DNA of 64,000 bases from assembly GCF_900324475.1 (NCBI RefSeq), contig NZ_LT992502.1, positions 62,001-126,000 on the forward strand, in the 5' to 3' direction. Shown in pieces: positions 1 through 9,499 of the stretch; within the stretch, counting starts at the first letter, position 1, and every line of letters starts with the position of its first letter. The notes beneath the pieces were generated by a model. The model ran no database searches and was not told where the DNA came from. It was given only the letters and a program-made list of their open reading frames with translations. This DNA comes from Enterobacter bugandensis (GTDB lineage: Bacteria > Pseudomonadota > Gammaproteobacteria > Enterobacterales > Enterobacteriaceae). The position numbers and the translations under genes are program-made.

Positions 1-1317
1 CAGGTCGGTTTGCTGCAGCGCAATCAGCGATTCCTGCGCCGACCACAGCGACCGCTGCGCGGTCAGTACCGTCAGATAACCCCCCGCGCCCGCCTTATAG
101 CTGCGCGTTGCCACATCCAGCGTTTTTTGCTCGGCCGCCACGTATTCTCGCTGGGCATCAAGCTGCTCGCTGAGCGTTTCACGGCGCGCCAGCGCGTCGG
201 CCACGTCTTTAAACGCGCTCTGGATGGCTTTTTCGTAGGTCGCAATTAACCCTTTTTTCTCGGCTTCTGCATAACGCAGCTGCGCCAGATTGTTGCCACC
301 GCTGAACAGCGGCAGGGTGATGGACGGCGCGAATGACCAGACCTTCATCCCGTGGCTGAACAGGGAGGAGAGCGAGTTGCTGCCGACGCCCGCGCTGGCG
401 GTCAGTGAAATGGTCGGGAAGAAGTTGGCGCGCGCCGCGCCGATATTGGCGTTGGCGCTCAGCAGGTTATGTTCCGCTTCCTGAATGTCCGGGCGGCGCA
501 GCAGCGCGCTGGAGCTGACGCCCGCAGGGATCAGCGTGATGGCGTTGTTGCTCAGGCTCTCCAGCGTACCGGGCAGCAGGTTCTCCGGCACCGTATCGCC
601 CGCCAGCAGATTGAGGGCGTTTTTGTCCTGCATTACCTGCGTCTGGTAGCTCGCCACGCTGGCGCGCGCCTGCTGGTAAACCGCCATCGCTTCACTGACG
701 TCCGTAGCCGCCGCGACGCCCACTTCCTGCTGGCGTTTCACAATCTTCAGCGAGTTTGCCGCGCTCTCCATTGTGGATTTCGCCAGCGCCAGGTTGCTGT
801 TATCCGCCGCCAGCGTCACCCAGGCCGTGGTCAGCTCGCTAACCATCGTCAGGCGCGTGTTCTGCGCGGTGAACTCGCTGGCAAGCCAGGTTTCACGCGC
901 GGCGCGGGAGAGGCTCTGGTTGCGACCAAACAGATCCAGCTCGAAGCTGGAGACCGCGCCGTTGGCTTCGTCGCTTGTCGCAACACCGCTTGCCAGCGTG
1001 CGGCTGCGGGTGTGGCTCAGCTCGGCGTCCACCGTCGGAAACAGGGACGAGCGCGTTTCACCGTACTGTGCGCGGGCGGCGTCGATATCCGCGATCGCTT
1101 TTTGCACGTCGCGGTTGCTGTTCAGCGCCATCGTCACCACGCTTTTCAGCCTCGCGTCGTTCATCACCTGCTGCCACTGGCTCACCACGGCGGTGGCTTC
1201 GCCGTGCGCGCCGGGCAAGGTCGCCGGGACGGGAGCGTCCGGGCGTTGATAGGTAGGGTCTAACGACACACACCCTGTGCTCAGCAGGGCTAACGCTAAA
1301 ACAGTGACACGAAACAT
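1..1317 (-). CDS. eefC: Outer-membrane efflux lipoprotein, EefC-like (partial, 3' end outside window)
   Basis: Outer-membrane channel subunit of a tripartite RND pump (OprM/NodT/TolC-type family). The frame is open from the ATG at 1317 to the left edge, giving about 439 codons, so the last few dozen residues are missing. The N-terminus is a lipoprotein signal peptide: MFRVTVLALALLSTGC with a lipobox LSTGC, so the mature protein should be lipidated at Cys16. Its ATG overlaps the TAA of the permease gene by one base, which indicates translational coupling. The eef name rests on resemblance to the Enterobacter/Klebsiella aerogenes eefABC operon (known to be H-NS repressed) and is an inference; the efflux channel assignment is firm. 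Confidence 0.75.
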   Translation of the reverse strand, partial: MFRVTVLALALLSTGCVSLDPTYQRPDAPVPATLPGAHGEATAVVSQWQQVMNDARLKSVVTMALNSNRDVQKAIADIDAARAQYGETRSSLFPTVDAELSHTRSRTLASGVATSDEANGAVSSFELDLFGRNQSLSRAARETWLASEFTAQNTRLTMVSELTTAWVTLAADNSNLALAKSTMESAANSLKIVKRQQEVGVAAATDVSEAMAVYQQARASVASYQTQVMQDKNALNLLAGDTVPENLLPGTLESLSNNAITLIPAGVSSSALLRRPDIQEAEHNLLSANANIGAARANFFPTISLTASAGVGSNSLSSLFSHGMKVWSFAPSITLPLFSGGNNLAQLRYAEAEKKGLIATYEKAIQSAFKDVADALARRETLSEQLDAQREYVAAEQKTLDVATRSYKAGAGGYLTVLTAQRSLWSAQESLIALQQTDL

Positions 1318-4300
1318 TATGACCTCCGGTTCGCGTGTTTACCGGAGAACAGACGTTTCACCAGTACAAAGAATAAAGGGACGAAGAAGATCGCCAGCAG
1401 CGTCGCGGCCAGCGTTCCGCCGATAATGCCGGTACCAATTGCCACGCGGCTGTTGGCACCGGCACCAGTTGCAACGGCCAGCGGCGTCACCCCTGCGATA
1501 AACGCCAGCGACGTCATGATGATGGGACGCAGACGCGTCTGGGCGGCACGCAGGGCGGCGCGCGTCAGGGAGTAACCTTCTGCGACTTTGGCTTCGGCAA
1601 ACTCGACAATCAGGATGGCGTTCTTCGACGACAGGCCGATAGTGGTGAGCAGCGCCACCTGGAAGTAGACGTCATTACTCAGGCCGCGCAGGGAGGCGGC
1701 AAGCGCCGCACCCAGCACCCCAAGCGGGATCACCAGGATGACCGAAATCGGCACCGACCAGCTTTCATACAGCGCCGCCAGACACAGGAACACTACCAGG
1801 ATCGAGAGGGCATAAAGGCTCATCGCCTGACCGCTCGCCAGTTTTTCCTGTAAGGACAAACCGCTCCACGCCCAGGTGCTGCCGGATGGCAGGCTGTTTG
1901 CCAGCTGCTCCATTTTGCTCATCGCCGTGCCTGAGCTCGCGCCGCTGGCGTTTTCGCCCTGTATCTCATACGCCGCCGAGCCGTTGTAGCGCACCAGGCT
2001 TTCCGGGCCATACTCCCAGCGAGTGGTGGCGAAGGCGGAGAACGGGGTCATGGTGCTGTCGCTGCCGCGCACATACCATTTGTTGAGATCGGACGGCACG
2101 GCGCGATAGTCGCTGTCGCCCTGGATGTAGACCTTTTTCACACGGCCGCGATCGATAAAGTCGTTCACGTAGGTCCCGCCCCAAGCGCTGGAGAGGGTGT
2201 TGGTGACGTCGCTCAGGGACAGCCCCAGTGACACGGCTTTGTTGTTATCGATATCGACCTGAAGCTGCGGCATCTGCGGCAGATCGTTGGCGCGCACGGC
2301 GTGCAGCGAGCTGTCCTGGTTGGCTTCGCCAATCAGCTGGTTACGCAGTTTCAGCAGCGCATCGCGGTCGGTGCCGCCGCTGGCCATCAGCTCAAAGGTA
2401 AAACCGTTGCTCTGGCCCAGGCCGTCCACCGCAGGCGGCGTCATCGCAAAGATGGTCGCATCGCGGATGGTGCTCAGTTCCTGCGTGGCACGCAGGGCGA
2501 TGGCCTGAGCCGTGTTTGCATCGCCTTTACGCTCTGACCAGTTCTTCAGGGAGACAAACGCCATCCCGGCGTTCTGGCCGCTGCCGCTGAAGCTGAAGCC
2601 TTCAATGGTGAAGATCACGTTGGTGTTGGCTTTCTCTTTGGTGAGGAACCACTCGCGCACCTGGCGGCTGACTTCGGCGGTACGTACCGTCGTCGCGCCG
2701 GCTGGCAGGGTGTACTGCACCATGATTTCGCCCTGGTCTTCCGTCGGCAGGAAGCTGCCCGGCAGCTTAAGCATGGCGAAGCCCATCGCGCCGCAGAGCA
2801 GGACGTAGATGACCAGCATGCCGCCGGAACGGCGCAGAGCGCGCAGCACCTTGTTCTGATAACCGCGCTCGGTCCTGCTGTAGAAGCGGTTAAACGCGCC
2901 GAAGAAGCCCTTTTTGTGCGGCGTCGTGTGGCTCAGAATCGAGCCGCAGAGCGCGGGCGTCAGGGTCAGCGCCACCACCACGGAGAGGAACATCGCCGAA
3001 ATAATGGTGACCGAAAACTGACGGTAAATCACCCCGGTGGAACCGCCGAAGAAGGCCATCGGCAGGAATACCGCAGAGAGCACCAGCGCAATGGCGACCA
3101 GCGCGCCGGAGATTTCGCCCATCGATTTCTCGGTGGCTTCCCGGGCGGGCAGCCCCTCGTCGCGCATAATACGCTCGACGTTTTCCACCACCACGATGGC
3201 GTCATCCACCAAAAGCCCAATCGCCAGCACCATCGCAAACAGCGTCAGGGTATTGATGGAGTAGCCGAACAGCGCCAGCACGCCGAAGGTACCCAGCAGA
3301 ACGACAGGTACCGCCAACGCGGGGATCAGCGTCGCGCGGATGTTTTGCAGGAACAGGTACATCACCACCACTACGAGGACAATGGCTTCGAACAGGGTCT
3401 GAATCACGTCCTCAACGGAGATCTTGATGAACTCGGTGCTGTCCTTCGGGTAGGCCACGTCGTAGCCTTCCGGCATCGACTTTTTGAACTCGGCAATCTT
3501 GTCTTTCACCGCCGTCGCAGTGTTGAGCGCGTTCGCACCCGGTGAAAGCATGACTGCCATACCCGCCGCCGGGTGGCCGTTGAGCTTCGCGGTGGCGGTA
3601 TAATCTTCGCTGCCCATCTCCACGCGGGCGACATCGCTGATGCGCACCACCGCGCCGTTGGACTGGCTCTTCACAATGATGTTTTTAAACTGATCCACCG
3701 TCTGCAGGCGCGACTGGGCGCGGACGGTGGCGGTCAGCTGCTGGGCGTTCGACGAGGGTAGCGCGCCGATTTTACCGGCGGAGACCTGCACGTTCTGCGC
3801 TTCAATCGCGCTCTGCACGTCGGACGGCATCAGCGAGTAGGATGCCAGCTTCGCCGGGTCGAGCCAGATGCGCATCGCGTATTCCGCCCCGAACACCTGC
3901 AGGCTCCCGACGCCTTCCACGCGCGCCAGCGGATCCTGCATATTACTCACCAGCCAGTCGGCAATATCCGAGCTGCTGGCGGTGTCGGTTTTATCGTACA
4001 CGCCCATGATCAGCAGGAAGTTGCTCTGGGATTTTTCGACGGTGATCCCGGACTGCTGCACCTCGGTGGGCAGGCGCGATTCCGCCTGCTGGACTTTGTT
4101 CTGCACCTGCACCTGAGCGGTGTCCGGGTCAGTGCCCTGCTCGAAGGTGACGGTAATGCTCACCGATCCGTCCGAGCTGCTGGTGGAGGTGAAGTAGAGC
4201 AGGTTATCCAGCCCGGTCAGCTGCTGCTCGATCACCTGCGTTACGCTGTTTTCCAGCGTCTGCGCGGAGGCACCGGTATAGGTGGCGGAGATTTTGATCG

Positions 4301-4427
4301 ACGGCGGCGCGACGTCCGGGTACTGCGCGACCGGCAGCGTGCGGATGGCCAGCATTCCGGCGAGCATGATAAGAATAGCGATAACCCAGGCAAAGACCGG
4401 GCGACGCACGAAGAAACGGGAAAACAT
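1317..4427 (-). CDS. eefB: RND multidrug efflux permease, EefB-like
   Basis: Inner-membrane proton/drug antiporter of the HAE1-RND family (AcrB/AcrD type), 1036 residues, the normal size. The N-terminus MFSRFFVRRPVFAWVIAI and the motif GLLVDDAIVVVENVERIM in the fourth membrane helix with its proton-relay aspartate pair are characteristic. Two large periplasmic loops separate the two groups of six membrane helices. It lies between adaptor and channel genes with one-base stop/start overlaps on both sides, so the three are one operon transcribed from near 5.6 kb. It looks intact, but the upstream adaptor gene is frameshifted, so the pump may not assemble unless another adaptor serves it. AcrB itself would be an alternative name, but the separate OM lipoprotein and the TetR context favour an EefB-like pump. 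Confidence 0.85.
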   Translation of the reverse strand: MFSRFFVRRPVFAWVIAILIMLAGMLAIRTLPVAQYPDVAPPSIKISATYTGASAQTLENSVTQVIEQQLTGLDNLLYFTSTSSSDGSVSITVTFEQGTDPDTAQVQVQNKVQQAESRLPTEVQQSGITVEKSQSNFLLIMGVYDKTDTASSSDIADWLVSNMQDPLARVEGVGSLQVFGAEYAMRIWLDPAKLASYSLMPSDVQSAIEAQNVQVSAGKIGALPSSNAQQLTATVRAQSRLQTVDQFKNIIVKSQSNGAVVRISDVARVEMGSEDYTATAKLNGHPAAGMAVMLSPGANALNTATAVKDKIAEFKKSMPEGYDVAYPKDSTEFIKISVEDVIQTLFEAIVLVVVVMYLFLQNIRATLIPALAVPVVLLGTFGVLALFGYSINTLTLFAMVLAIGLLVDDAIVVVENVERIMRDEGLPAREATEKSMGEISGALVAIALVLSAVFLPMAFFGGSTGVIYRQFSVTIISAMFLSVVVALTLTPALCGSILSHTTPHKKGFFGAFNRFYSRTERGYQNKVLRALRRSGGMLVIYVLLCGAMGFAMLKLPGSFLPTEDQGEIMVQYTLPAGATTVRTAEVSRQVREWFLTKEKANTNVIFTIEGFSFSGSGQNAGMAFVSLKNWSERKGDANTAQAIALRATQELSTIRDATIFAMTPPAVDGLGQSNGFTFELMASGGTDRDALLKLRNQLIGEANQDSSLHAVRANDLPQMPQLQVDIDNNKAVSLGLSLSDVTNTLSSAWGGTYVNDFIDRGRVKKVYIQGDSDYRAVPSDLNKWYVRGSDSTMTPFSAFATTRWEYGPESLVRYNGSAAYEIQGENASGASSGTAMSKMEQLANSLPSGSTWAWSGLSLQEKLASGQAMSLYALSILVVFLCLAALYESWSVPISVILVIPLGVLGAALAASLRGLSNDVYFQVALLTTIGLSSKNAILIVEFAEAKVAEGYSLTRAALRAAQTRLRPIIMTSLAFIAGVTPLAVATGAGANSRVAIGTGIIGGTLAATLLAIFFVPLFFVLVKRLFSGKHANRRS

Positions 4428-5546
4428 CAGGCGTTTCCTCCGTTGGCTTTCATCTCTTCGGCCTTCACTTCCTGCCCGGCGGTGACTTTGTCAGTACCTT
4501 CCACAATCAGCCTGTCGCCCGCCTTCAGCCCGCTCAGCACCAGCCATTTGTCGCCGTAGGTGTCACCCGTTTCCAGCTGACGCTGCTCGACCTTGTTGCT
4601 GGCATTGACCACCAGAGCGGTGGCGGTGCCTTTGGCGTCACGGGTGATGCCCTGCTGCGGCGCGAGGATCGCGTCGCTCATGACGCCTTCATCCACCCTG
4701 GCGCGGACAAACATGCCTGGCAGGAGCTGATGCTGCGGGTTCGGGAAGACGGCGCGCAGCGTGACCGAGCCGGTTGATTCATCCACCGCCACTTCGGTTA
4801 ACGCCAGGCGGCCTTTCTCGCTGTAGGTGCTGCCGTCTTCGAGGATTAACGACACGCTTAGCGTATCGCTATTGGTGGCAAGGGTTTGCTTGCGTAAACG
4901 CAGCAGATCGGCGCTGGAACGGGTTAAGTCGACGTACATGCTGTCCAGCCCGCGAATGGTGGCGAGCGCGGTATCCTGCTGGGCGGTGACCAGCGCGCCG
5001 GGGGTGACGGAGGAGATGCCGATGCGTCCGGCAATCGGCGCGGTGACGGTGGTCCAGTTGAGGTTAATGCGCGCGCTCTCCTGCGCGGCCTTCTTTGATT
5101 CAATGCTGGCCTTGTCCTGCGCGCAGGTGGACTTCGCGTCTTCTGCGTCCTGACGCGACACGCCGTCGTCTTTCACCAGTTGCGCATAGCGCTGGGCTTT
5201 CTGGCAGTCGGCCTGCACCAGCGCCTGGGCCTGTTTCAGCGCCGCGGCGGCTTCATCAAACGCCGCGCGGTAGCTGGAAGGGTCAATGATACAGCGCCTG
5301 TCCGGCCTTCACGGTATCGCCTTCGCTGAACAACCTCTTCTGAATAATGCCGCCCACCTGCGGGCGCACTTCGGCGCTCATGGCGGCGGTGGTACGGCCC
5401 GTGAGCTCGCTGACGACGGAGACCGGCTGGCTCATGAGGGTGACAATCCCCACATCCGGAAGAGGATGCTGGGGAGCAGATGTTTGCGCATTATCGCACC
5501 CGGTCAGGAGGAGTAATGCCGCGATGGAGGTTGTTATGGTTTTCAT
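4427..5546 (-). pseudogene. eefA: RND periplasmic adaptor (EefA-like), frameshifted
   Basis: Membrane-fusion protein linking permease and channel. The N-terminal part (5546 to 5283) has a lipoprotein signal (MKTITTSIAALLLLTGC) and the first half of the lipoyl/hairpin domain up to GDTVKAGQALYH, then meets a TGA. The rest (open in another frame from about 5290 to 4427) continues with IDPSSYRAAFDEA, the coiled-coil hairpin, RIGISSVTPGALV and the beta-barrel/membrane-proximal domains. Restoring two bases in the ATAT-like step TATCATTGAC would give LYHIDP, the usual family sequence, so a two-base loss near 5284-5291 is the simplest explanation. A GTG at 5218 could restart translation but would lack the signal peptide. 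Could be a true mutation, a reversible slippage event or a sequencing error. Confidence 0.8.
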
Positions 5547-5627
5547 AATCTTTTTCCAGGGTGAACGATGCCTGCCCTGTTAAAGGCTCAACAGGGAGGG
5601 GGGCTATTTAAAGGCACAGCGATACCG

Positions 5628-5650
5628 CATCTCCGGCATGGCCGGAAATG
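5628..5650. promoter_or_regulatory. Inverted repeat in the tetR-eefA gap
   Basis: Arms CATCTCCGGC and (reverse complement) CATTTCCGGC pair at 9 of 10 positions around a three-base centre. It lies about 80 bases upstream of the adaptor start and has no T-run after it, so it fits an operator or attenuator-like hairpin better than an intrinsic terminator. The regulator that binds it is not known. Confidence 0.4.
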
Positions 5651-5694
5651 TTAATTTGGGAAATTACTTATTCCCGCTAATTATTCACATGCGA

Positions 5695-6264
5695 TTACTT
5701 CGCAGAGAAAAGCATATTTAAAATATTCTGATAGATAGGCTCTAATTGTTCCGACGGTACTTTTAAAGGCGCGAGTCGACGGTAAATCGTGCCTTCGATC
5801 ATCACCGCGGTAATTTCCACGCAGCAGCGAATATGTTCATCGCTCAGATGGGGAAATTGTTTTTTCAGGTGCGCACAGGCGTTGGTAAACATCCGGGCAT
5901 CGGCTGCGATCAGCATGGCCGCCACCTGCGGGTTACGGGTTGCCTCGGCAGACATTTCGAGCATCAACGCATCGTCGTCTTCGTTGAGCGTCTGACGCCA
6001 GGCGAGCGCCTGCGGCATCCCTTCCACCACCGTTTTGTCCTGCATCCCTTCGATGCGTGAGTCGATAATGCGGCGGATCATCTCTTCAATAATTGCGTCT
6101 TTGTTACTGAAATAACGGTAAATTTGCCCGACGCTAAGCTTCGCCTCACTGGCAATTTGTGACATGCTGGCGGCGTGAAATCCGCTGGCGCGAAAGCAGC
6201 GACGCGCGGCGGTGATGATTTCGTCCTGACGTTGTTTTTGTCGTTCTTCCAGCTTTGTGCTCAT
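5695..6264 (-). CDS. TetR/AcrR-family transcriptional regulator of the efflux operon
   Basis: Probable repressor of the adjacent RND pump. 189 residues, typical for TetR family. The N-terminal helix-turn-helix is clear (residues about 10-55): ITAARRCFRASGFHAASM, then SVGQIYRYFSNKDAI. The C-terminal ligand-binding half is divergent, as usual. It is encoded just upstream of and on the same strand as the pump genes with about 150 bases between, so regulator and pump may be co- or separately transcribed. A near-perfect palindrome lies directly upstream of its start (6285-6302), as expected for autoregulation. The ligand is unknown. Confidence 0.85.
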   Translation of the reverse strand: MSTKLEERQKQRQDEIITAARRCFRASGFHAASMSQIASEAKLSVGQIYRYFSNKDAIIEEMIRRIIDSRIEGMQDKTVVEGMPQALAWRQTLNEDDDALMLEMSAEATRNPQVAAMLIAADARMFTNACAHLKKQFPHLSDEHIRCCVEITAVMIEGTIYRRLAPLKVPSEQLEPIYQNILNMLFSAK

Positions 6265-6284
6265 CGTCGTCTACCGTGTAAAAG

Positions 6285-6302
6285 TGAGAATGATCGTTCT
6301 CA
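6285..6302. promoter_or_regulatory. Palindromic operator candidate upstream of the TetR gene
   Basis: The 18-mer TGAGAATGATCGTTCTCA is a palindrome with a single mismatched pair in the centre. It starts 21 bases upstream of the regulator's ATG. Site size, symmetry and position match TetR-family operators; assignment to this regulator is inference. Confidence 0.6.
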
Positions 6303-6450
6303 GTATACGTTTTGGGTGCGTATTGGAAAGGCTTTTTTTATTTAGTTATTGAGTGAATGTTTCTGTATTAAAAAAATGGAGGAAATTAGGAGTTTTTATG
6401 AAGGTTAAGCTGTGAGATATTCAAATTGCGCGGAAAATAAGGAGAGGAAT

Positions 6451-6870
6451 ATGCACCTGAGCATTACTTATAATGTAACACCCGCAGAAAAAGAAGAGCT
6501 ATTTGTGGGGTTAAGAGCCTATAACGGACAGTTTATCGATCTGACAAACTTTAGCGGCGACATTGGCGTTTATGTACGAGACGATAAAGGCGTCATGCTC
6601 GGCGGGCTCATTGGGGTGCGTAAAGGTAACTGGCTGAATATCGATTTTCTCTGGGTCAGCGACACCGTGCGGGGTACCGGCGTGGGCAGCCAGCTTATCA
6701 AAACGGCGGAAGATGAAGCCAGACGCAAAGGCTGCAAGCATGCGCTGGTGGATACCGTCAGCTTCCAGGCGCGTCCGTTCTATGAAAAACAGGGGTACCA
6801 GCTGCAGATGTCTTTGCAGGATTATCCGTACCCGGGCATGCAGCGACATTACCTGGCGAAAGTCCTTTAA
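6451..6870 (+). CDS. GNAT-family N-acetyltransferase
   Basis: 139 residues, one GNAT domain. The acetyl-CoA binding motif A is visible as [11 protein letters not shown] (residues about 77-87), preceded by the beta strand [10 protein letters not shown] and followed by the motif B region FYEKQGYQ near the C-terminus. The start at 6451 is preferred over an earlier in-frame codon because GGAGAGG lies 4-10 bases upstream and the family begins near here. The substrate cannot be read from sequence. It stands alone, upstream of nlpA, with a REP-like element after it. Confidence 0.85.
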   Translation: MHLSITYNVTPAEKEELFVGLRAYNGQFIDLTNFSGDIGVYVRDDKGVMLGGLIGVRKGNWLNIDFLWVSDTVRGTGVGSQLIKTAEDEARRKGCKHALVDTVSFQARPFYEKQGYQLQMSLQDYPYPGMQRHYLAKVL

Positions 6871-6881
6871 GCTCTGAATCC

Positions 6882-6914
6882 GTAGGCCGGGTAAGCGCAG
6901 CATCACCCGGCCAT
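6882..6914. repeat. REP-like palindromic element
   Basis: GGCCGGGT and ACCCGGCC arms (6885-6892 and 6905-6912) form the imperfect hairpin typical of enterobacterial REP/BIME units, between the GNAT gene and nlpA. Confidence 0.7.
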
Positions 6915-7017
6915 ACCCGCATATAACTTATCCTTCTTATTGATTCTTTTTCGTTTTTTATTTCACCGCCTCGTTGTCGATATAGTCACTACAACATTCA
7001 GCAAAAGGAACTTTCTC

Positions 7018-7818
7018 GTGAAACGTCGATTGGGTGCTCTGGTTCTCGCTGGCCTGCTGCTGGCAGGGTGCGATCAAAGTGGCAGCGATGCCAAACACAT
7101 AAAAGTGGGCGTCATCAACGGCGCTGAACAGGACGTGGCGGAAGTCGCCAAAAAGGTGGCAAAAGAAAAATATGGCCTGGACGTGGAGCTGGTGGGCTTC
7201 AGCGGCTCGCTGTTGCCTAACGATGCCACTAACCAGGGAGAGCTGGATGCCAACGTCTTCCAGCATCGCCCGTTCCTTGCAGAAGATAACAAGGCGCATG
7301 GCTACAAGCTGGTGGCCGTGGCCAATACTTTTGTTTTCCCGATGGCCGGCTATTCCCGCAAGATCAAATCCGTCTCTGACCTGAAGGACGGGGCGACTAT
7401 CGCCATTCCAAACGATCCGACCAACCTTGGCCGCGCGCTGCTGCTGCTGCAAAAAGAGAAGCTCATCACCCTGAAGCCGGACACCGGGCTGCTGCCGACG
7501 GCGCTGGATATTACCGCCAACCCTAAGCAGCTGAAAATCATGGAACTGGAAGGGGCACAGCTGCCGCGCGTGCTGGATGACCCGAAAGTGGATGTCGCCA
7601 TCATCAGCACTACCTATATTCAGCAAACCGGGCTATCGCCGGTGCATGACAGCGTCTTTATTGAAGACAAAAACTCGCCGTACGTGAACATCGTGGTGAC
7701 GCGCGAAGACAACAAAGACGCGGAGAACGTGAAGGCGTTTATCCAGTCCTATCAGTCACCGGAAGTGGCGAAAGCGGCAGAGACGATCTTCAACGGCGGG
7801 GCGGTGCCAGGCTGGTAA
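7018..7818 (+). CDS. nlpA: NlpA lipoprotein (MetQ-like substrate-binding family)
   Basis: Inner-membrane lipoprotein of the NlpA/MetQ family, which binds methionine-like ligands for an ABC importer; no permease or ATPase genes lie nearby, as for E. coli nlpA. The GTG at 7018 with AAAGGAAC upstream is chosen as start because it yields a compact lipoprotein signal, MKRRLGALVLAGLLLAGC, with lipobox LAGC. The mature part matches the family (HIKVGVINGAEQDVAEVAKK, IAIPNDPTNLGRALLLLQ, SPYVNIVVTREDNKDAENV). An in-frame ATG at 6940 would bury the signal peptide and is rejected. nlpA is also close to selC in E. coli, which supports orthology. Confidence 0.85.
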   Translation: MKRRLGALVLAGLLLAGCDQSGSDAKHIKVGVINGAEQDVAEVAKKVAKEKYGLDVELVGFSGSLLPNDATNQGELDANVFQHRPFLAEDNKAHGYKLVAVANTFVFPMAGYSRKIKSVSDLKDGATIAIPNDPTNLGRALLLLQKEKLITLKPDTGLLPTALDITANPKQLKIMELEGAQLPRVLDDPKVDVAIISTTYIQQTGLSPVHDSVFIEDKNSPYVNIVVTREDNKDAENVKAFIQSYQSPEVAKAAETIFNGGAVPGW

Positions 7819-7940
7819 AGGTGCCGGCAGAAAACGCGGTGATGAAAATGGCCCGATTCCATCGGTAATCGCCCTTTAGCCCACAGCACCAATTGTGACG
7901 GCTGGCTATCCTCCTTATCACACCAACCGGAGGATAGCCC

Positions 7941-8720
7941 ATGAACATTACCCAAATTCGCAATGCCACCCTGCTGATTACCTACGCCGGAAAACGCCTT
8001 TTAATCGACCCGATGCTGGCCCCGAAAGGCGCTTATCCGGGCTTTCCCGGTACGGCGCATGCCGAACGCCGTAACCCGACGGTCGAACTTCCCGTCGACG
8101 TCAATACGCTGCTGGACGCTGACGCGGTGATCGTCACCCATACCCATGACGATCACTGGGATCGCACCGCGGCAGAGCTGATCGCCAAAGACAAACCGAT
8201 CTACGTGCAAAACGATCGTGATGCCGCTCTGCTGCGCAGCCAGGGATTTACCAACCTGACGATCATGACCGACGAGACCACCTTCGGGGAGGTTCGGATT
8301 GCGAAAACGTACGGCGGCCAGCACGGGACCGACCGCGCTTACGCCGTGCCAGAACTGGCGGAGCGGCTGGGCGAGGCCTGTGGCGTGGTGCTGCGTCATC
8401 CTGATGAGAAGACGCTCTATCTTGCCGGGGATACCATCTGGCGCGAAGAGGTGGCAGCCGATCTGCAAAAACACCAGCCGGATGTGGTGGTACTGAACGC
8501 CGGTTATGCCCACGTCATCGGCTTTGGGCCCATTATTATGGGACAGGAAGATGTGCTTAACGTCCATTTCCTGCTGCCGCAGGCTAAAATCGTCGCGAGC
8601 CACATGGAGGCGATTAACCACTGCCTGTTGACCCGCAGCGCGCTGCGTGAGTACGTCGAAGCCAACCAGGTGAGCGATGTGGTGAGCATTCCCCAGGATG
8701 GCGAAACCGTTATATTCTGA
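7941..8720 (+). CDS. Metallo-beta-lactamase-fold hydrolase (UlaG-like)
   Basis: 259 residues of the beta-lactamase_2/UlaG-like metal-dependent hydrolase superfamily. The metal-binding motif is VTHTHDDHWD (residues about 66-75), a form of HxHxDH; later ligands are likely in GGQHG (about 125-129), LAGDT (about 156-160) and ASHMEAINHC near the C-terminus. No signal peptide, so probably cytoplasmic. Strong ribosome site CGGAGGA ahead of the ATG. The next gene, an AraC-type regulator remnant, starts 26 bases downstream and could have controlled it. The substrate is unknown. Confidence 0.85.
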   Translation: MNITQIRNATLLITYAGKRLLIDPMLAPKGAYPGFPGTAHAERRNPTVELPVDVNTLLDADAVIVTHTHDDHWDRTAAELIAKDKPIYVQNDRDAALLRSQGFTNLTIMTDETTFGEVRIAKTYGGQHGTDRAYAVPELAERLGEACGVVLRHPDEKTLYLAGDTIWREEVAADLQKHQPDVVVLNAGYAHVIGFGPIIMGQEDVLNVHFLLPQAKIVASHMEAINHCLLTRSALREYVEANQVSDVVSIPQDGETVIF

Positions 8721-8746
8721 GTGCGTTAACGGGAAAGGAGAGACAG

Positions 8747-9499
8747 ATGTCGCTAATCAACGTCGCGATTGTCGCGGTAGACGGGTTCAGCCCGTTCCAC
8801 TACTCCGTTCCCTGCATTCTGTTTGGTGATTCGGTCTCCGGCGAAAAGCGCTTTAACGTGACGATCTGCGCCGAAACGCCGGGGTTGCTTACCTCAAAAG
8901 ACGGGTTTGCCCTCAACGCCACGCAGGATTACACCGCCATCGGGCAGGCAGACATTGTTGTCGTTCCCTACTGGCAGCACGTCCTTGAACGGCCGCCTCA
9001 GGCGCTGCTCGACAGCCTGGTGTTGGCGAGAGACAACGGCGCGGAAATTGTCGGCCTGTGTCTGGGGTCGTTTGTGCTGGCCTGGGCGGGGATCCTCGAC
9101 GGTAAACGGGCCGCCACCCACTGGGAGTTTGAACATCATTTCCAGTCGCTCTTTCCGAACGTCCAGCTGGATATCAATGCCCTCTACGTGGATGACGGCA
9201 ATATCATCACCTCTGCCGGTACCGCGGCTGCGCTGGACTGCTGCCTGTACATCATTCGCCAGCGTTTTGGCAGCGTCGTCGCCAACCAGATTGCCCGTCG
9301 GATGATTGTCCCGCCCCATCGCGAGGGCGGGCAGGCGCAGTTCATCGCCCAGCCGGTTCCGAAAGATACCCGTGACGCACGTATTAACTGCCTGATCGAC
9401 TACCTGCAGCAGCACATCACCGAACCGCATAGTCTGGACTCGCTGGTGCTGCGGGAGCTGCGGGGGCCGCGTCAGGGGAGCTGGCTGCGCATGCTATAG
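8747..9499 (+). pseudogene. GlxA/FtrA-like AraC-family regulator, truncated in its HTH domain
   Basis: The first 200 or so residues form a DJ-1/PfpI-like domain (VVPYWQHV, IVGLCLGSFVLAWAGILDG with the nucleophile-elbow cysteine, AATHWEF, SAGTAAALDCCLYI). The linker and first HTH helix follow ([18 protein letters not shown], ending near residue 233). From about 9446 the frame is foreign ([10 protein letters not shown]...) and stops at 9499. A complete member has some 80-90 more residues with two helix-turn-helix motifs, so this copy cannot bind DNA normally. The join coincides with the start of CdiA-like sequence in another frame, indicating a recombination or deletion junction. GGAAAGGAGAG upstream of the ATG is an excellent ribosome site. 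Confidence 0.8.
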
